NCBI GenBank assembly: GCA_032622095.1 | Contig: CP136069.1 | Location: 66,735,319 to 66,799,318, forward strand | Source: Siphonodentalium dalli | Lineage: Eukaryota; Mollusca; Scaphopoda; Gadilida; Siphonodentaliidae | Reading direction: 5' to 3' | Length of the DNA stretch: 64,000 bases | Shown here: positions 36,692 through 47,402 of the stretch, piece after piece | Layout of the letters: each line of letters opens with the position of its first letter | How positions within the stretch are numbered: the first letter of the stretch is position 1 | Notes under the pieces: generated by a model | Told to the model about the DNA's origin: nothing | Database searches by the model: none | Seen by the model: only the letters and a program-made list of their open reading frames with translations | Program-made: the position numbers and the translations under genes

Positions 36692-38689
36692 GTATCACTA
36701 GCTCACTTCATTATATACACAACTATGACTCATATTAATGTTTGGTCGCCGTCTATGTGACAATGTAAGTGTGATAACTTTTAACAAATGCACACAAATT
36801 TTGACTAAATATGGTCCATGATTTCTACTTATGTAGAGGAGATCGATATCCAGTCCTGTTAAAAAAATTGTTCTGGAGTTATCCCTACTGGATCGTTTAT
36901 GGGTGTCTATTGACGAGTTCGAGAAATAAGTATATATAAGTATAAATATTTCCACGTTACATTATAGACAAACAATCTGCTTGGATTAAAAGGGATCCAA
37001 GGCACTCGCAGTGGGTACATTTGTAAACATTTGTAAAAGTCTGTAAAAACAACAAAGAAGAACTGGAAAAATAGATAAACACTTTGTTCTTTAAAATATT
37101 CATTATTGATTGTTCTCCAATAACAAATGTTCATGTGTTGAGACAAAACTGTTAGTGTGATTGTGTATTAAGTTCAAATATTTTAGTCTGGATATGATTT
37201 TAAGAACATTTTTCAATGCTTTGACCTAGCTTTTTCGATGTTTACTGTCAAGTTTTGATTAACTTGGGTATCTTATCGGACTAATTTAGCTTTTATTGGT
37301 AATTCCACACTAACACTAATGTTCACTTTGGCCAAACTTTTTAGCAATAAAACTTCGAGGCTCTAATCGGCAACCACCTCTCACATTTTCATCAGATCTC
37401 CATAAAAAACCTTAATTTAATAACCTTAACAGGTTATCTATCAGCAGTTTCTCGCCTGTGTATGAATCAATTTACTAAAAGTCCACACCAGGAACCAAGC
37501 TAGGGGTTGAAAACAGGGAGAAGTGACTTCTCCCAACAGGAGATTTTAGGGAGACTTCAGCCCAAAATAGGGAGAAGTGGGGGAGACTTAAGAAAAACAT
37601 AAGAACCACTTATTAATTTTCAATATCGCTTTATTTATAACATCAATAAAAAGATAAAATAAGATATAAAACTAAAAAAAATTGACTTTATCTGAAATTA
37701 GCCTAATTAATTGTTATATATTTTTGTGTAAATATCATTTAAGCAAGACAATTAGAAAGTTACAGTAGTAGTTATTTTTTTTAACTTAAATGGAAGTTAA
37801 ATTTTAATACAATATTAAAGTATTATTTCCTAGACTGTAACTTGGAAGATACGTTTGTACAGTCTGAATCATGATGCATGCAACTTTGTAAGTTTAACTT
37901 GGTCACGGCTGTAGTGTGGGTGTCTGCTAAAATAAACAATAAGGACTAACTAACAAAGGAGTTGCAAAAGCTTGTAGTTTTATTTCTAAAGCTTTTATTA
38001 ATTAATGGCCTCCCTTAATTAATGCCAACGTTACTGGTATAATCCGATTAAAGCAGCCATTTATTTACGGAAGCGGTCTCTCCAAAAAGTGTGACGCGTT
38101 ACTGAAACGAACTTCTGAAGCGCCTGGTACATACTCTGATAATGTCGTAATTGCTTTATATCTGAAAAGCGGGATGGCGGTCTTGTACTAATTTATAACA
38201 TGTAACTCGAATAGTCTAATTATTTCTGATACTAGCGATAATGACTTTCGATGGTTAGATATATAATCCTCCGATAATCCCGGCGAATATAGGCCACTTC
38301 AAATGGATCGTGCCAGGGTTGAATGTGAACAACTTCTTCGATCAGAAAGGGTTATTTTAAGGAAATGTTTCGCCAAATGGTTCAGAGAGATAGGACAACA
38401 ACATTATGACATATATATTTTAATATATTTTTTGGCAAAACATGTCAAATTTCCACGGGTAAATCTCAGTTTGGTCAAATTTGGAAGGCGACTTCGTTTG
38501 CCTCGCGGAAGTCCGAGGGCAAAGTCGCCGCGCCCACGGCGAGAACTTCGCTCGAGTCGCCTCCTAGCTTGGGGCCTGGTCCACACATGCTTATACTTAT
38601 CAAAATAATGATAATAAGCTGCTAGAATGGTGTTCTTTCCTAATCAAGTGTCACTACTTCACTATTTTGTGTTTTCAAAATAAGACAAT

Positions 38690-39010
38690 GTAGGTGTTGA
38701 TGATGACGACTGCAGGATAGTAGTGATAATGATGATGAAAATTATGAGGGCGATGATGATGATGACTGCATGATTGATCGACGTGTGTTGATGACGACGA
38801 TGATCCTGATGATGAGAGTTGAGGATGATGATGGTAGCGGCTATGATGATGATGGTGATGATGATGATTACTGCATGATAGTGGTGATAATGATGATTAT
38901 AATTGTGATGGTTATGATGATGAGGATTATGATAATCAACACTATAATCATCATCTGTATTATGCTAATCGTCATCATCATCATCATCATCATCATCATT
39001 GAAGATGACG
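38690..39010. repeat. Trinucleotide (GAT/ATC)n microsatellite
   Basis: Interrupted gatgat repeats switch to catcatcatcatcatcat near 38,970-39,000. They give an Asp/Ile-rich open frame (38,770-39,120) that I regard as simple-repeat artefact. Confidence 0.9.
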
Positions 39011-40932
39011 ATGACTATGTTGTAAATAGTTTAAAAAAAATTGATGGCTCTGTTCTAAATTTAATTAGAAAATGCTATACAAATAGTTTAATTACAAGAA
39101 AATATAGATTTTTCATTTGAGATGTTACCGCACAGAGTATGTAGACAACGAGGGCCACATTGTCCTGTGCATTTATCAATTTTAAGCATGTCAATTATGA
39201 AAACTTGCTTTATACTCATTTCTCCAAATATAAATGTTCCAAGTTATTTTTACATCTTCCACATGATACAGACATTTCTGTTAGAATTGATATGTTTCCA
39301 CCAAACTCTTCTATTCCGCCTTGCACTATCATTAAATTTTTTAGAAATTTCCACCCTGCACTTATATTCCACCCTGCACTTCTATTTGGCACACACAAGT
39401 ATGGCCTCGAGGGCAATTCCAGTGTCGGACATATACACAGAGAGAAAATAGTAATACACATATTCTCAAAATAAGTGTTCCTCTCGACCGCGTTGGAATT
39501 TTGTGACCCTAAAAACAGTTCTAGTGTTACCGCAATGGGGTTCCAACATTGCTGCAATGGTTGCAATGATCTTCAATCGGGATAACCATCAACACAACAT
39601 AACGCGGTGGAGGTGACCTTTAACGAAACTGAAAGATGCTGTATGTTCCACCAGCGATACATCAGGAAGTCTTTGTGATAGCCGACAGGCCTGATTTGGC
39701 TAACGATGGGCTTGCCAACTATTATGATGGCTAGATTTATTGTCCTCTATATGCTATATAATATAACAGTGATTTTCGATTCGGCTTGGCTTATAAAATG
39801 CTTCAGTTTATTATGATACTCACCATACATTCGTACCTCGTGTGAAACTCAATTTATTTTTTAGTACGAATATCCTCATTGGTGAGGTCTTCATTAATTT
39901 AATTGAAGTCGCTTACATAAAGAACCCTAAAAATTCTTGAAATAGTGACCATGTCCTCGGATCTACATCGCGCTTTTGGAGCTATGCATTAGTAAATTAG
40001 GTCAATATTTAACACCTTTACTTTGTTTTATTCACAACAGATGTCTTTATGAATATAAAACAATTAAACCAAGATTTATTTGGGAATTATTTTCAGTAAC
40101 CATACGTAAATCATGCAGAATCAAACATTTACTTGTGAATTCACTTATGAATGTCAAGTCGCAATCTTTACAACTTGTATTTCTGCTGAATTAAATTATG
40201 ATAAAATGGCATTTTCGTTACAAGAACATCGCACATATAGTTACCGTTATGATATAAAATCAACTTATAATCAACACACTTACTTTCAGTACATCTATGA
40301 AAATCTCTTTATTTATAAAAAAAAGATTAAAATAATAATGCCCACGTACATATACGTGTACCTACCTGGAACAAATTGGAAATGCAAACATATGTTTTTA
40401 GTTTTTATCAAAATTTGACTTATGGTTTGGCGAGTTACGGTGGATGGCAATATCATAGTCGTTTATTGATAGATTATGACAATTTTTGGTCTGTGAGTGT
40501 GCCCCAACTTTCTAACTAGAGTTACTGGTATGGCACTTGTTTATATTTATATAAATTTGTTATCTGTTAGCACGTTAACTTGAACAAGCATCAACCAATT
40601 TCACTCATATTTGGTATATGTAGTTAAAAAATCAGTTTTTTTTAATTTCTTTTGCCTGAGCAATTTTTGAAAATGTTATGTCCGTTAGCACAATAACTTG
40701 GAACAAACAACATCAACCAATTTCATTCATATTTGATATACATGTACTGATCTTTTACAACAATATCTGAAACGAATCAGGGTTTTCATTTTGAATAACA
40801 TCTCGATTAGTATACTGAAATCTTCCATATCCAGTTACATGTATTACATGTAATGTGACAATTCCTGTAATGCTGGAGTCCTGATGGACATACTTCTATT
40901 TCATTCATAGAGACATGGAATGGTCTATTTAA

Positions 40933-41081
40933 CCCTTTCAGTGCCAAGTCCGATTTTTGTATCAACCCATATTTCCTTAGAGCTCTTTCCATCAATGTAT
41001 CACATTATTATAATCAATAAATTTGAAAAATGATCAAGGAAATATGGGTTGATACAAAAATCGGACTTGGCACTGAAAGGG
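40933..41081. mobile_element. TTAA fold-back MITE, copy 1
   Basis: TTAA borders both ends (40,929-40,932; 41,082-41,085). The ends CCCTTTCAGTGCCAAGTCCG and their complement frame a nearly complete hairpin that includes 'ttgtatcaacccatatttcc'. The TTAA target and CCC start fit piggyBac-type MITEs. It lies just upstream of the first recognised GLG1 exon, and its right arm is the source of the open frame that runs into that exon. Confidence 0.88.
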
Positions 41082-41165
41082 TTAATGATCAGTTCCCACA
41101 TTTATCCAAAACATGTGTTATTGTATACTGCATGATGGGAATCACAATTTTCTCTCATTTGTTAG

Positions 41166-41389
41166 GAATTAATTCTTATAATATGGATAACATCGTAAAC
41201 AGAGGAAATCTTATGAATCAGCAGAATAAAAAAATAGAAGTTAAAGAAGAAAATGGATTTCCGAAGAGCAGTCATGTCAAAATAGCCGATTCACCAGAAT
41301 GTGCAGCGGAAGTTAGAAGGCTTTGTAGCTCAAAAGTAATCGCTGATAATAACTTCGCTTTACTTGACTGCTTACAGAAAGATCTAAAG
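41166..41389 (+). CDS. GLG1: GLG1 exon a: start of the first cysteine-rich repeat
   Basis: Golgi apparatus protein 1 is a type I membrane glycoprotein of the Golgi with about 16 cysteine-rich repeats; it binds FGFs and E-selectin and affects growth-factor trafficking. This exon has acceptor 'tctctcatttgttag' and donor AAG|gtacgt, ends in phase 0, and probably starts in phase 1. It encodes a polar linker (NMDNIVNRGNLMNQQNKK...) followed by SPECAAEVRRLC and NFALLDCLQKDLK. These match the first repeat of vertebrate GLG1 (CREDVTRVC ... AVLECLQ). The linker is not conserved, as in vertebrates where it is Gln/Pro-rich. No signal peptide is seen, so an upstream exon is missing. The open frame extends left only through a MITE, so the acceptor is preferred over an upstream ATG. 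Confidence 0.85.
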
Positions 41390-43206
41390 GTACGTGGTCG
41401 GATGTCATTAATGGATGTTTCAAGATGACCCATCCTCTTTGACAACAATTAGTCTTTAATTTTTTAAGCCAATTTTCTGCTAAGGTACCATGGGATTAAA
41501 TCATGATAATCAAGGTCACAGGCAGCACAAAGATCCCACAATAACATGTGAAATAATAGCAACCACCAAGGGTGCTTATACCTAAGGCAGGTGAATGACG
41601 TCATATATTTCTTTCTATATCCATCAGTGATTTTCCAAGATCGCGGGTATAGATTTTGGAGAAATTGTCATGTGACTTCCGGTTAGCAACCATGTGGAGA
41701 TTGCAAAAAACGCGGAATTGGAAATGAAGCATCGCGATCAAAATGAAAGTAACTACTTTACAATTTACGAAGAATTCACATGTGATTTAGGTCTATTAAT
41801 TTAATTTAGACCAATTTTGTTGGTTCCCTTAAAGAAAACGAAAAATGAAGAAGTCATGACGAGAATCCAGACAAGATTTTTACAATCCACGACATGTCTT
41901 GTCAAGTTGGCATGTCGTCTCCGTCGTGACCACTGCATCGCCGAAAAAAGGCAAATTTGAGGCACATCATGTGTGGTTGCTCCACTACGTGTCACGTACG
42001 ATTCATATTACAATCAGAATAAGCATGTATTTTTTGAAAACTTGTTATTTTCCGTTAAAGGGACTCAAGGCCTTTGCAGCGGTGGGTTCATGCAAAATCA
42101 AATAAAGTCTGTAAAACGACTATCATCAACAAGGACATGAACAAATACTATTTCCTTTGTTCTTATTTTCATTATTAATAACTCTCCAATAATGTGATTT
42201 CCCATGTCAAAGCCACCATTATGTAAACCTTACTGTTATAGTTGGATAACGGAAAGAAGTCCAAATAGTCGAACAAGATACCAAAGTTTATTTAACTCTT
42301 TCAGTGCCAAGTTCGATTTTTGTATCAACCCATATTACCTTGATCATTTTTCAAATTTATTGATTATAATAATGTGATACATTGATGGAAAGAGCAGATT
42401 ATTATAATCAATAATTTATCATACAAAAATCGGACTTGGCACTGAAAGGGTTAAAACTTAATGGTAAACATTTGAAAAGGTCAAAGCATTGAAAAATATT
42501 CTGAAAGTCATTAACAAAAGAACGTTTTTATCTACCTAGATTTATCAACATTCTTCTTAGTGGCAATATTTTTTTACAGACTTTTATATATTTTTTGCAC
42601 ATTTTCCCACTGTGATGACCTTAGGTCCCTTTAATGGGGAAGTAAACACTAATTCTCTTCAGTGATCTTTGAATTTTTGGGTGCCAGACCAGACCATAAT
42701 TTTAAACCTGATAAAAGTGACTCTCTTTATTTGAAAGTAAACCCCTGATAACTAAAACCTTGTATGAATGGGCAGATAGGTTTGAAATAATTGATTTCTG
42801 TTATAGCGAATGTACATCTTTTTCTAGTATGATTTCTGTTACAGCGAATGTACATTTTATTCTAGTATTCTTGTAGTTTTATGGTGTCAAATCTGATCTT
42901 CTGTAAGTAAATTACAGCTATCAATACCTAAAATTGGATATGTTTAGATTGACATTCACACAATTTCCTTTGAGTTTTCCAGTCATCGCAAATAGGACAT
43001 TTTTGCAAATAGCAATAGCAAATTTGTTTTCTCCATTCCCCCCACCCCGATTCCCCTGGTACTAATTTTAGTTGATCAAATTAGAATTGACTTATGACAT
43101 GATACAATGATTTCTGTGATAAAACTAAAGTAGATTGTATCTCTACAGTCCTATACATGTATGTGTTTCATTGTTTATTAAACATATTTATATCTGTTCA
43201 TTTCAG
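41390..43206 (+). other. GLG1 intron with TTAA MITE; otherwise nothing recognised
   Basis: A 1.8-kb phase-0 intron (gtacgt...tttcag). It contains the fold-back element at 42,296-42,450 and AT-rich sequence. The phrase 'ttctgttatagcgaatgtac' is repeated at about 42,795 and 42,835. Confidence 0.7.
42296..42450. mobile_element. TTAA fold-back MITE, copy 2
   Basis: TTAA at 42,292-42,295 and 42,451-42,454. The ends are 'ctctttcagtgccaagttcg' and its near complement. Same family as 40,933-41,081, with one terminal base changed. Confidence 0.85.
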
Positions 43207-43239
43207 ACTGATAATGATCTCAGCGAAACTTGCCACCAT
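43207..43239 (+). CDS. GLG1: GLG1 exon b (33-bp microexon)
   Basis: An 11-codon exon, TDNDLSETCHH, between 'catttcag' and 'gtaagtac', phase 0-0. It supplies the fourth cysteine of repeat 1 and corresponds to the vertebrate segment ending in 'SSDCNH' just before 'LLWNYKLN'. It is too short to appear as an open frame and was found by following the protein family order between exons a and c. Skipping it would keep frame but remove one cysteine of a disulfide pair. Confidence 0.8.
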
Positions 43240-44925
43240 GTAAGTACTTACTACCGGTAGTACATGTAGCTTTGATACTTTTATGCTTTATACCAGTACA
43301 TACGCTTTCTGCGATGGTAGGTAGTTTGTCAGTTTATATTTTTACATCACAGGGCTGATGTCATGCTTGCAAGTTCCATTCCTGGCTTAATAATTCGCCT
43401 AATTCACCTTGAGTGCAATATGTAACCTGAAAACTTTTTATTGTCAGATATGATGTACACCATATGAATTTTTTCGACACAATAGAATAATATGTCATAG
43501 ATATTTATTGTATTCATGTAAGTTTGCTACACCTATGTATTGTAGCCTATTATTCATAAACACATATATTTAAATAGGAATCCTATATACATGTAATTAC
43601 ACCTATCTTTTTCTTTCTCATTTTCCTGAATTCTGATTGGACAAGTCATAATAATGCCTTAGTTAATTATTGCTTGTATTTCTCGCTAAAGATGTACCCC
43701 TATTCTCAAAGTAATTGACCTGAAAAAGGGGATGATACCCCGGTAAAGGCCGCGATATTAATGGCAGTATATAGTATCCACCATGGTATTGATACAGTAC
43801 TGCGGTGGAGCTACTGTACCGTGTGGTTATGATAAAGCCGTCGTCACACCAAAATGTTGAAAAAATAATATGTTCACAAGGATCTCATTAAAAGTTCCAC
43901 AGATATAAGATGAATCACTGCATTTTATTATCATTCCTATATGTGTAATGCTAATCAATGCGGCCTGACACCAAGCGATGGGTGGAGTTTATAAATATAC
44001 AGCCGAAACAATGTTGGCAATTTCAAAGTTCATGGTGTGTTACATTTAACCAAACTCCATGCAGGGTTTACCTCCCTTGATGACTCGGTAAGACCGCTGC
44101 TACTGGCGACATCTTACCCACATTTGGTAGACTTCTTCGATATTAAGATATATACTAAGCGAGCAGAGCAACATGCTGCCCTTGTTAAACACACAAAATA
44201 TCGATTAAAACTTGTGTAAGTTCGTACCTAAAGTTTGGAAAGTCCCACTAGAAGCATAGAACTATATTGCGAAACGGTGTGATTTTGTTCTCTGATTATT
44301 TTATCAACACGAAAGTATAAACTCACATGGACGACAATGTCAAGACAACACGCGTGGCAAGTCAAACACAAGAGTTCTAATTTGCTGTAATTTTGACGAG
44401 TAGCTTGTGAAAATTGTCAAAAATACTACCTCTCTGATCCTCCATTCTGCCATTAAGTTTTTAGTGCGGGAATTGTTCTCAAAGCACATAGAAAATTATT
44501 ACTTTCAGGCGATCTGTTTTCGCCATTTTTGCTGGAAAACCCATTCTAAATATAGAAATCACAGGCTAGTACCCAGCCGCTGAAAGTCAGAAAGGAAGTA
44601 TGACTGGTGCGCTCTGGTAGAGATTGACATTTAACCCCATATATACAAATTTTCTGTCGAGTATTCTCATGTACTTGGAATACTATGAACCGGGCTTGAT
44701 TTAGTCTTAGGCACGTGGAAAAATGAGTATGCAGAGCGAAAAATAATGCCATGCCTGCTTAGTATATTGTCCGTAAACATCCAAGGCGTAATTTCAAATT
44801 TTATATTATAACATCAAATAGCAGAATGCTTTGCCAATGCATCAGGGAGATAGATCCACGTCAAATTCATATTGTATCCGATTTGTATTTCCCAATTTGG
44901 AAATTGATTTTAATGACATAATTGT

Positions 44926-46042
44926 ATGGGAAGCCAAATTGACATTTAATAGATAATTGCGCTTAAGCGCAATAAGGAATAAGAATATTCATTATTGCGC
45001 TTAAGCACAATTAGATATTCCTTATTGTGCTTAAGTGCAATAAGATATTCCTTATTGCGCATAATTGCAATAAGGGATGTTTTTATTGCGCTTAAAGGGG
45101 TACTGTACACAGAGATAGGCAATTTTTTTTTTTACTCCCATTGAAATAACTTTCAAGTTAGATTGTGTTCGTGTTATATGAGTTTCGTATAAACCTAATT
45201 TAGCGACGAAAATATTGATCTTGGAAAGAAAAATATTACGATTTCAAACTACGTGCCATGTTTTTGACCTTCACCGGAGAAGATGCAGGTCTCAGGAAGA
45301 ACCGGAAGTTCATTGCTCACAGCTTCGATTGATGCATTCAATCTCTTCCATCGAACAATCTCACTCCCTATAAAAGTACTTGACGCTTTATGACTCTTGT
45401 TTCTTTCTCCTTTTTTCCGAATCGGTTATAACGGGCCTTCCTTTTGCAACATGTTTTGTTTGCAACTCAATAATGTTCACAAACGGTCGTCAATAAAAGA
45501 CACGCAGCAGATGCGATTTCAAGAACGGTAACTCATAACTCATAACGTTTTGAGTAGACATCGTCGACTCAAATTAGTTATTTTATAATATAATCTTCAT
45601 ATTAGATCGCTACTGTTACCGGGAATTTATTGAAATTGGTGTACAGTACCCCTTTAAGCGCAATTAGATCTTCCTTAAGCGCAATAAGGGATAAGGGATT
45701 CCTTAATGTGCTTAAGCGCAATAAGACATTCCTTATTGCGCTTAAGCGCAATTACATCCTTATTGCGCTTAAGCGCAATTAATATCTCCCTCATGAGATC
45801 ACCCCTCTGCAAATAGTAGAATTATCCTATATTTGCTCCATCCATTGTACCATGGACTACATCATTTGAATTATAGGGAGTTTATGTAATGTGGCTAATT
45901 GCGTTTTAAGCACAATAAGGAATAATAATATTCCTTATTGCGCAATTAGCTATTCCTTATTGCGCTTAAGCACAATTAAATATTTCCTTCCCTTATTGCG
46001 CTTAAGCTCAATTATTTATTAAATGTCAATTTGGCTTCCCAT
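44926..46042. mobile_element. Palindrome-array element (TTGCGCTTAAGCGCAA) with terminal inverted repeats
   Basis: It is bounded by ATGGGAAGCCAAATTGACAT and its complement, followed inward by 'ttaatagataattg'. Inside are many copies of the 16-bp palindrome TTGCGCTTAAGCGCAA alternating with 'aataaggaatattccttatt', itself a palindrome. About 45,785-45,890 is non-palindromic, so two elements may be fused. A nested TTAA element sits in one palindrome. Relatives lie at 51,623-52,016, 4,141 and 29,380. Non-coding; the sequence can form serial cruciforms. It lies within a GLG1 intron. Confidence 0.88.
45096..45653. mobile_element. 558-bp TTAA element nested in a palindrome
   Basis: The ends AGGGGTACTGTACAC and GTGTACAGTACCCCT are perfect 15-bp inverted repeats. 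TTAA flanks both sides (45,092-45,095; 45,654-45,657), and removing the element plus one TTAA restores GCGCTTAAGCGC. TTAA targeting suggests a piggyBac-like non-autonomous element. No transposase. Confidence 0.9.
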
Positions 46043-46230
46043 ATAATTGTTCACTTTTCCTCTGCATCACTTTCATTTTGTTTACTTTCAAGTCACTTGA
46101 ACGTTCTTGAACCGTTTTTATCGGATCTTTGTAGGCAAAATCAGCCAATAAAATTTCATACAATCATTCAAACTGGATACACATCTAACGGAATTTTGGA
46201 AATAGTGTAATTTTACAACAGATTTGAGAT

Positions 46231-46437
46231 AACCAAGTCCGATTTTTGTATCAACCCATATTTCCTTGATCATTTTTCAAATTTATTGATTATAATAATG
46301 TGATACATTGATGGAAAGAGCTCTAAGAGCTCTAAGAGCTCTTTCCTTCAATGTATCACATGATTATAATCAATAAACTTGAAAAATGATCAAGGAAATA
46401 TGAGTTGATACAAAAATCTGACTTGGCACTGAAAGGG
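46231..46437. mobile_element. TTAA fold-back MITE, copy 3 (left end truncated)
   Basis: Its left arm starts internally at 'ccaagtccgatttttgtatc', without the TTAACCCTTTCAG start. The right end is complete ('ggcactgaaagggttaa'). The centre has GAGCTCT repeated three times. Confidence 0.85.
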
Positions 46438-46982
46438 TTAAATTAAAGAGAGCTTGAATACTAAACTATATGGATTATATCTCTAGCTTTGTAACCACAG
46501 GAGGAAAGGGTTAACTTTTTGCTCGCAGACAATCTACCTACACGGATTAGTCACGCATGAACGCTCCCAATAAAACCGGCTGTACTCGATTGGATCCCTC
46601 AGTTTTTAATTCCGACTCAATCAGGAGATTGGCGAGTTGCGGGGTTGGCATATGGCATGAACGCAGTTGTGTACCATGGTAATACTGGTGGTCAACCTCT
46701 TTAAGGAGGGTCAATTAATCAGAGCATAGCTGTAAGTAAATAAAAATAGGGAGCCATAATATGTCCAACTTCACTAAATTTTGTATGCTACGAAATATTC
46801 CTGTTCGGCTTTCATCTAGTCCAGATCCACATTATCATCAATTAGTACAAGTCAGAATACATGTTGCAACATATGTTATTTTACAATTTGTAATTGCGTC
46901 ATAACCACGCAGCTTTGAGGAATGTTCACTTTGATATCTTTCAAATCTAAGCCAATATAATTGTCAATGCATCTATCTTTAA

Positions 46983-47352
46983 CCCTTTGGCGAGTAGAAC
47001 GACATATATGTCGTCTATCGGTTGAGGAGTAGAACGACATATATGTCGTCTATCGGTTGAGGAGTAGAACGACATATATGTCGTTTCAGGAAATGTTATT
47101 TTACGTAGACATAACTTCAATAAATCATCTGATTTATAAATGATTTGTATAGGAGTTATTTTGATTAATATAATGTCCCAAATGTATAAGTGCAATCGAT
47201 TATGATAACACACGTTAACAAAAAATGCACATAAATTAAAACGAATTATTGGACCTTTTTGACCCGAACTTGTTAATAATTATTGCTATGACGTTGACGT
47301 TAAATTTACTCATGACGTCATGTATATGACGTTACAGATACTCTCCAAAGGG
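46983..47352. mobile_element. 370-bp TTAA element with ACGACATATATGTCGT palindromes
   Basis: TTAA at 46,979-46,982 and 47,353-47,356. The ends are CCCTTTGGCGAGTA and its near complement. The left part has three units of about 35 bp carrying 'gtagaacgacatatatgtcg', a 16-bp palindrome. It is probably another piggyBac-type non-autonomous family. Non-coding. Confidence 0.82.
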
Positions 47353-47402
47353 TTAAAGATAATTATTTTCCTATCAATTTTTTTAACTTGTGGTACAGTA
47401 AG

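Larger units (their letters stand above)
28563..37471 (+). repeat. Large direct duplication, copy B
   Basis: This is the shorter copy of 2,579-24,540, without the 9.7-kb insertion, the hAT-like element, the 122-bp array and the 38-bp array. It includes one linker exon and one TSP1 exon in the same order and strand. It carries its own pogo-like remnant (33,943-35,018). The length difference of about 13 kb between copies is accounted for by the copy-specific insertions listed here. Confidence 0.9.
37472..41165. other. Region between the TSP1 modules and GLG1; no gene supported
   Basis: It begins with a 'gggagaagtg' repeat cluster (37,510-37,590) related to the sequence just before each TSP1 exon. 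There is a GC-rich patch at 38,485-38,575 of unknown nature. Neither a last exon of the TSP1 gene nor the signal-peptide exon of GLG1 could be recognised. Open frames of about 100 codons (38,303; 39,122; 40,113) show no domain. Confidence 0.5.

Noticed and set aside
38770-39120. Asp/Ile-rich 116-codon frame
   Set aside because: Trinucleotide microsatellite translated; no flanking exon signals.
41030-41165. Upstream part of the open frame running into GLG1 exon a, with possible start ATGs
   Set aside because: It is the right arm of a TTAA MITE plus a short intron end; a good acceptor (tctctcatttgttag) follows and the hydrophobic stretch is too weak for a signal peptide.
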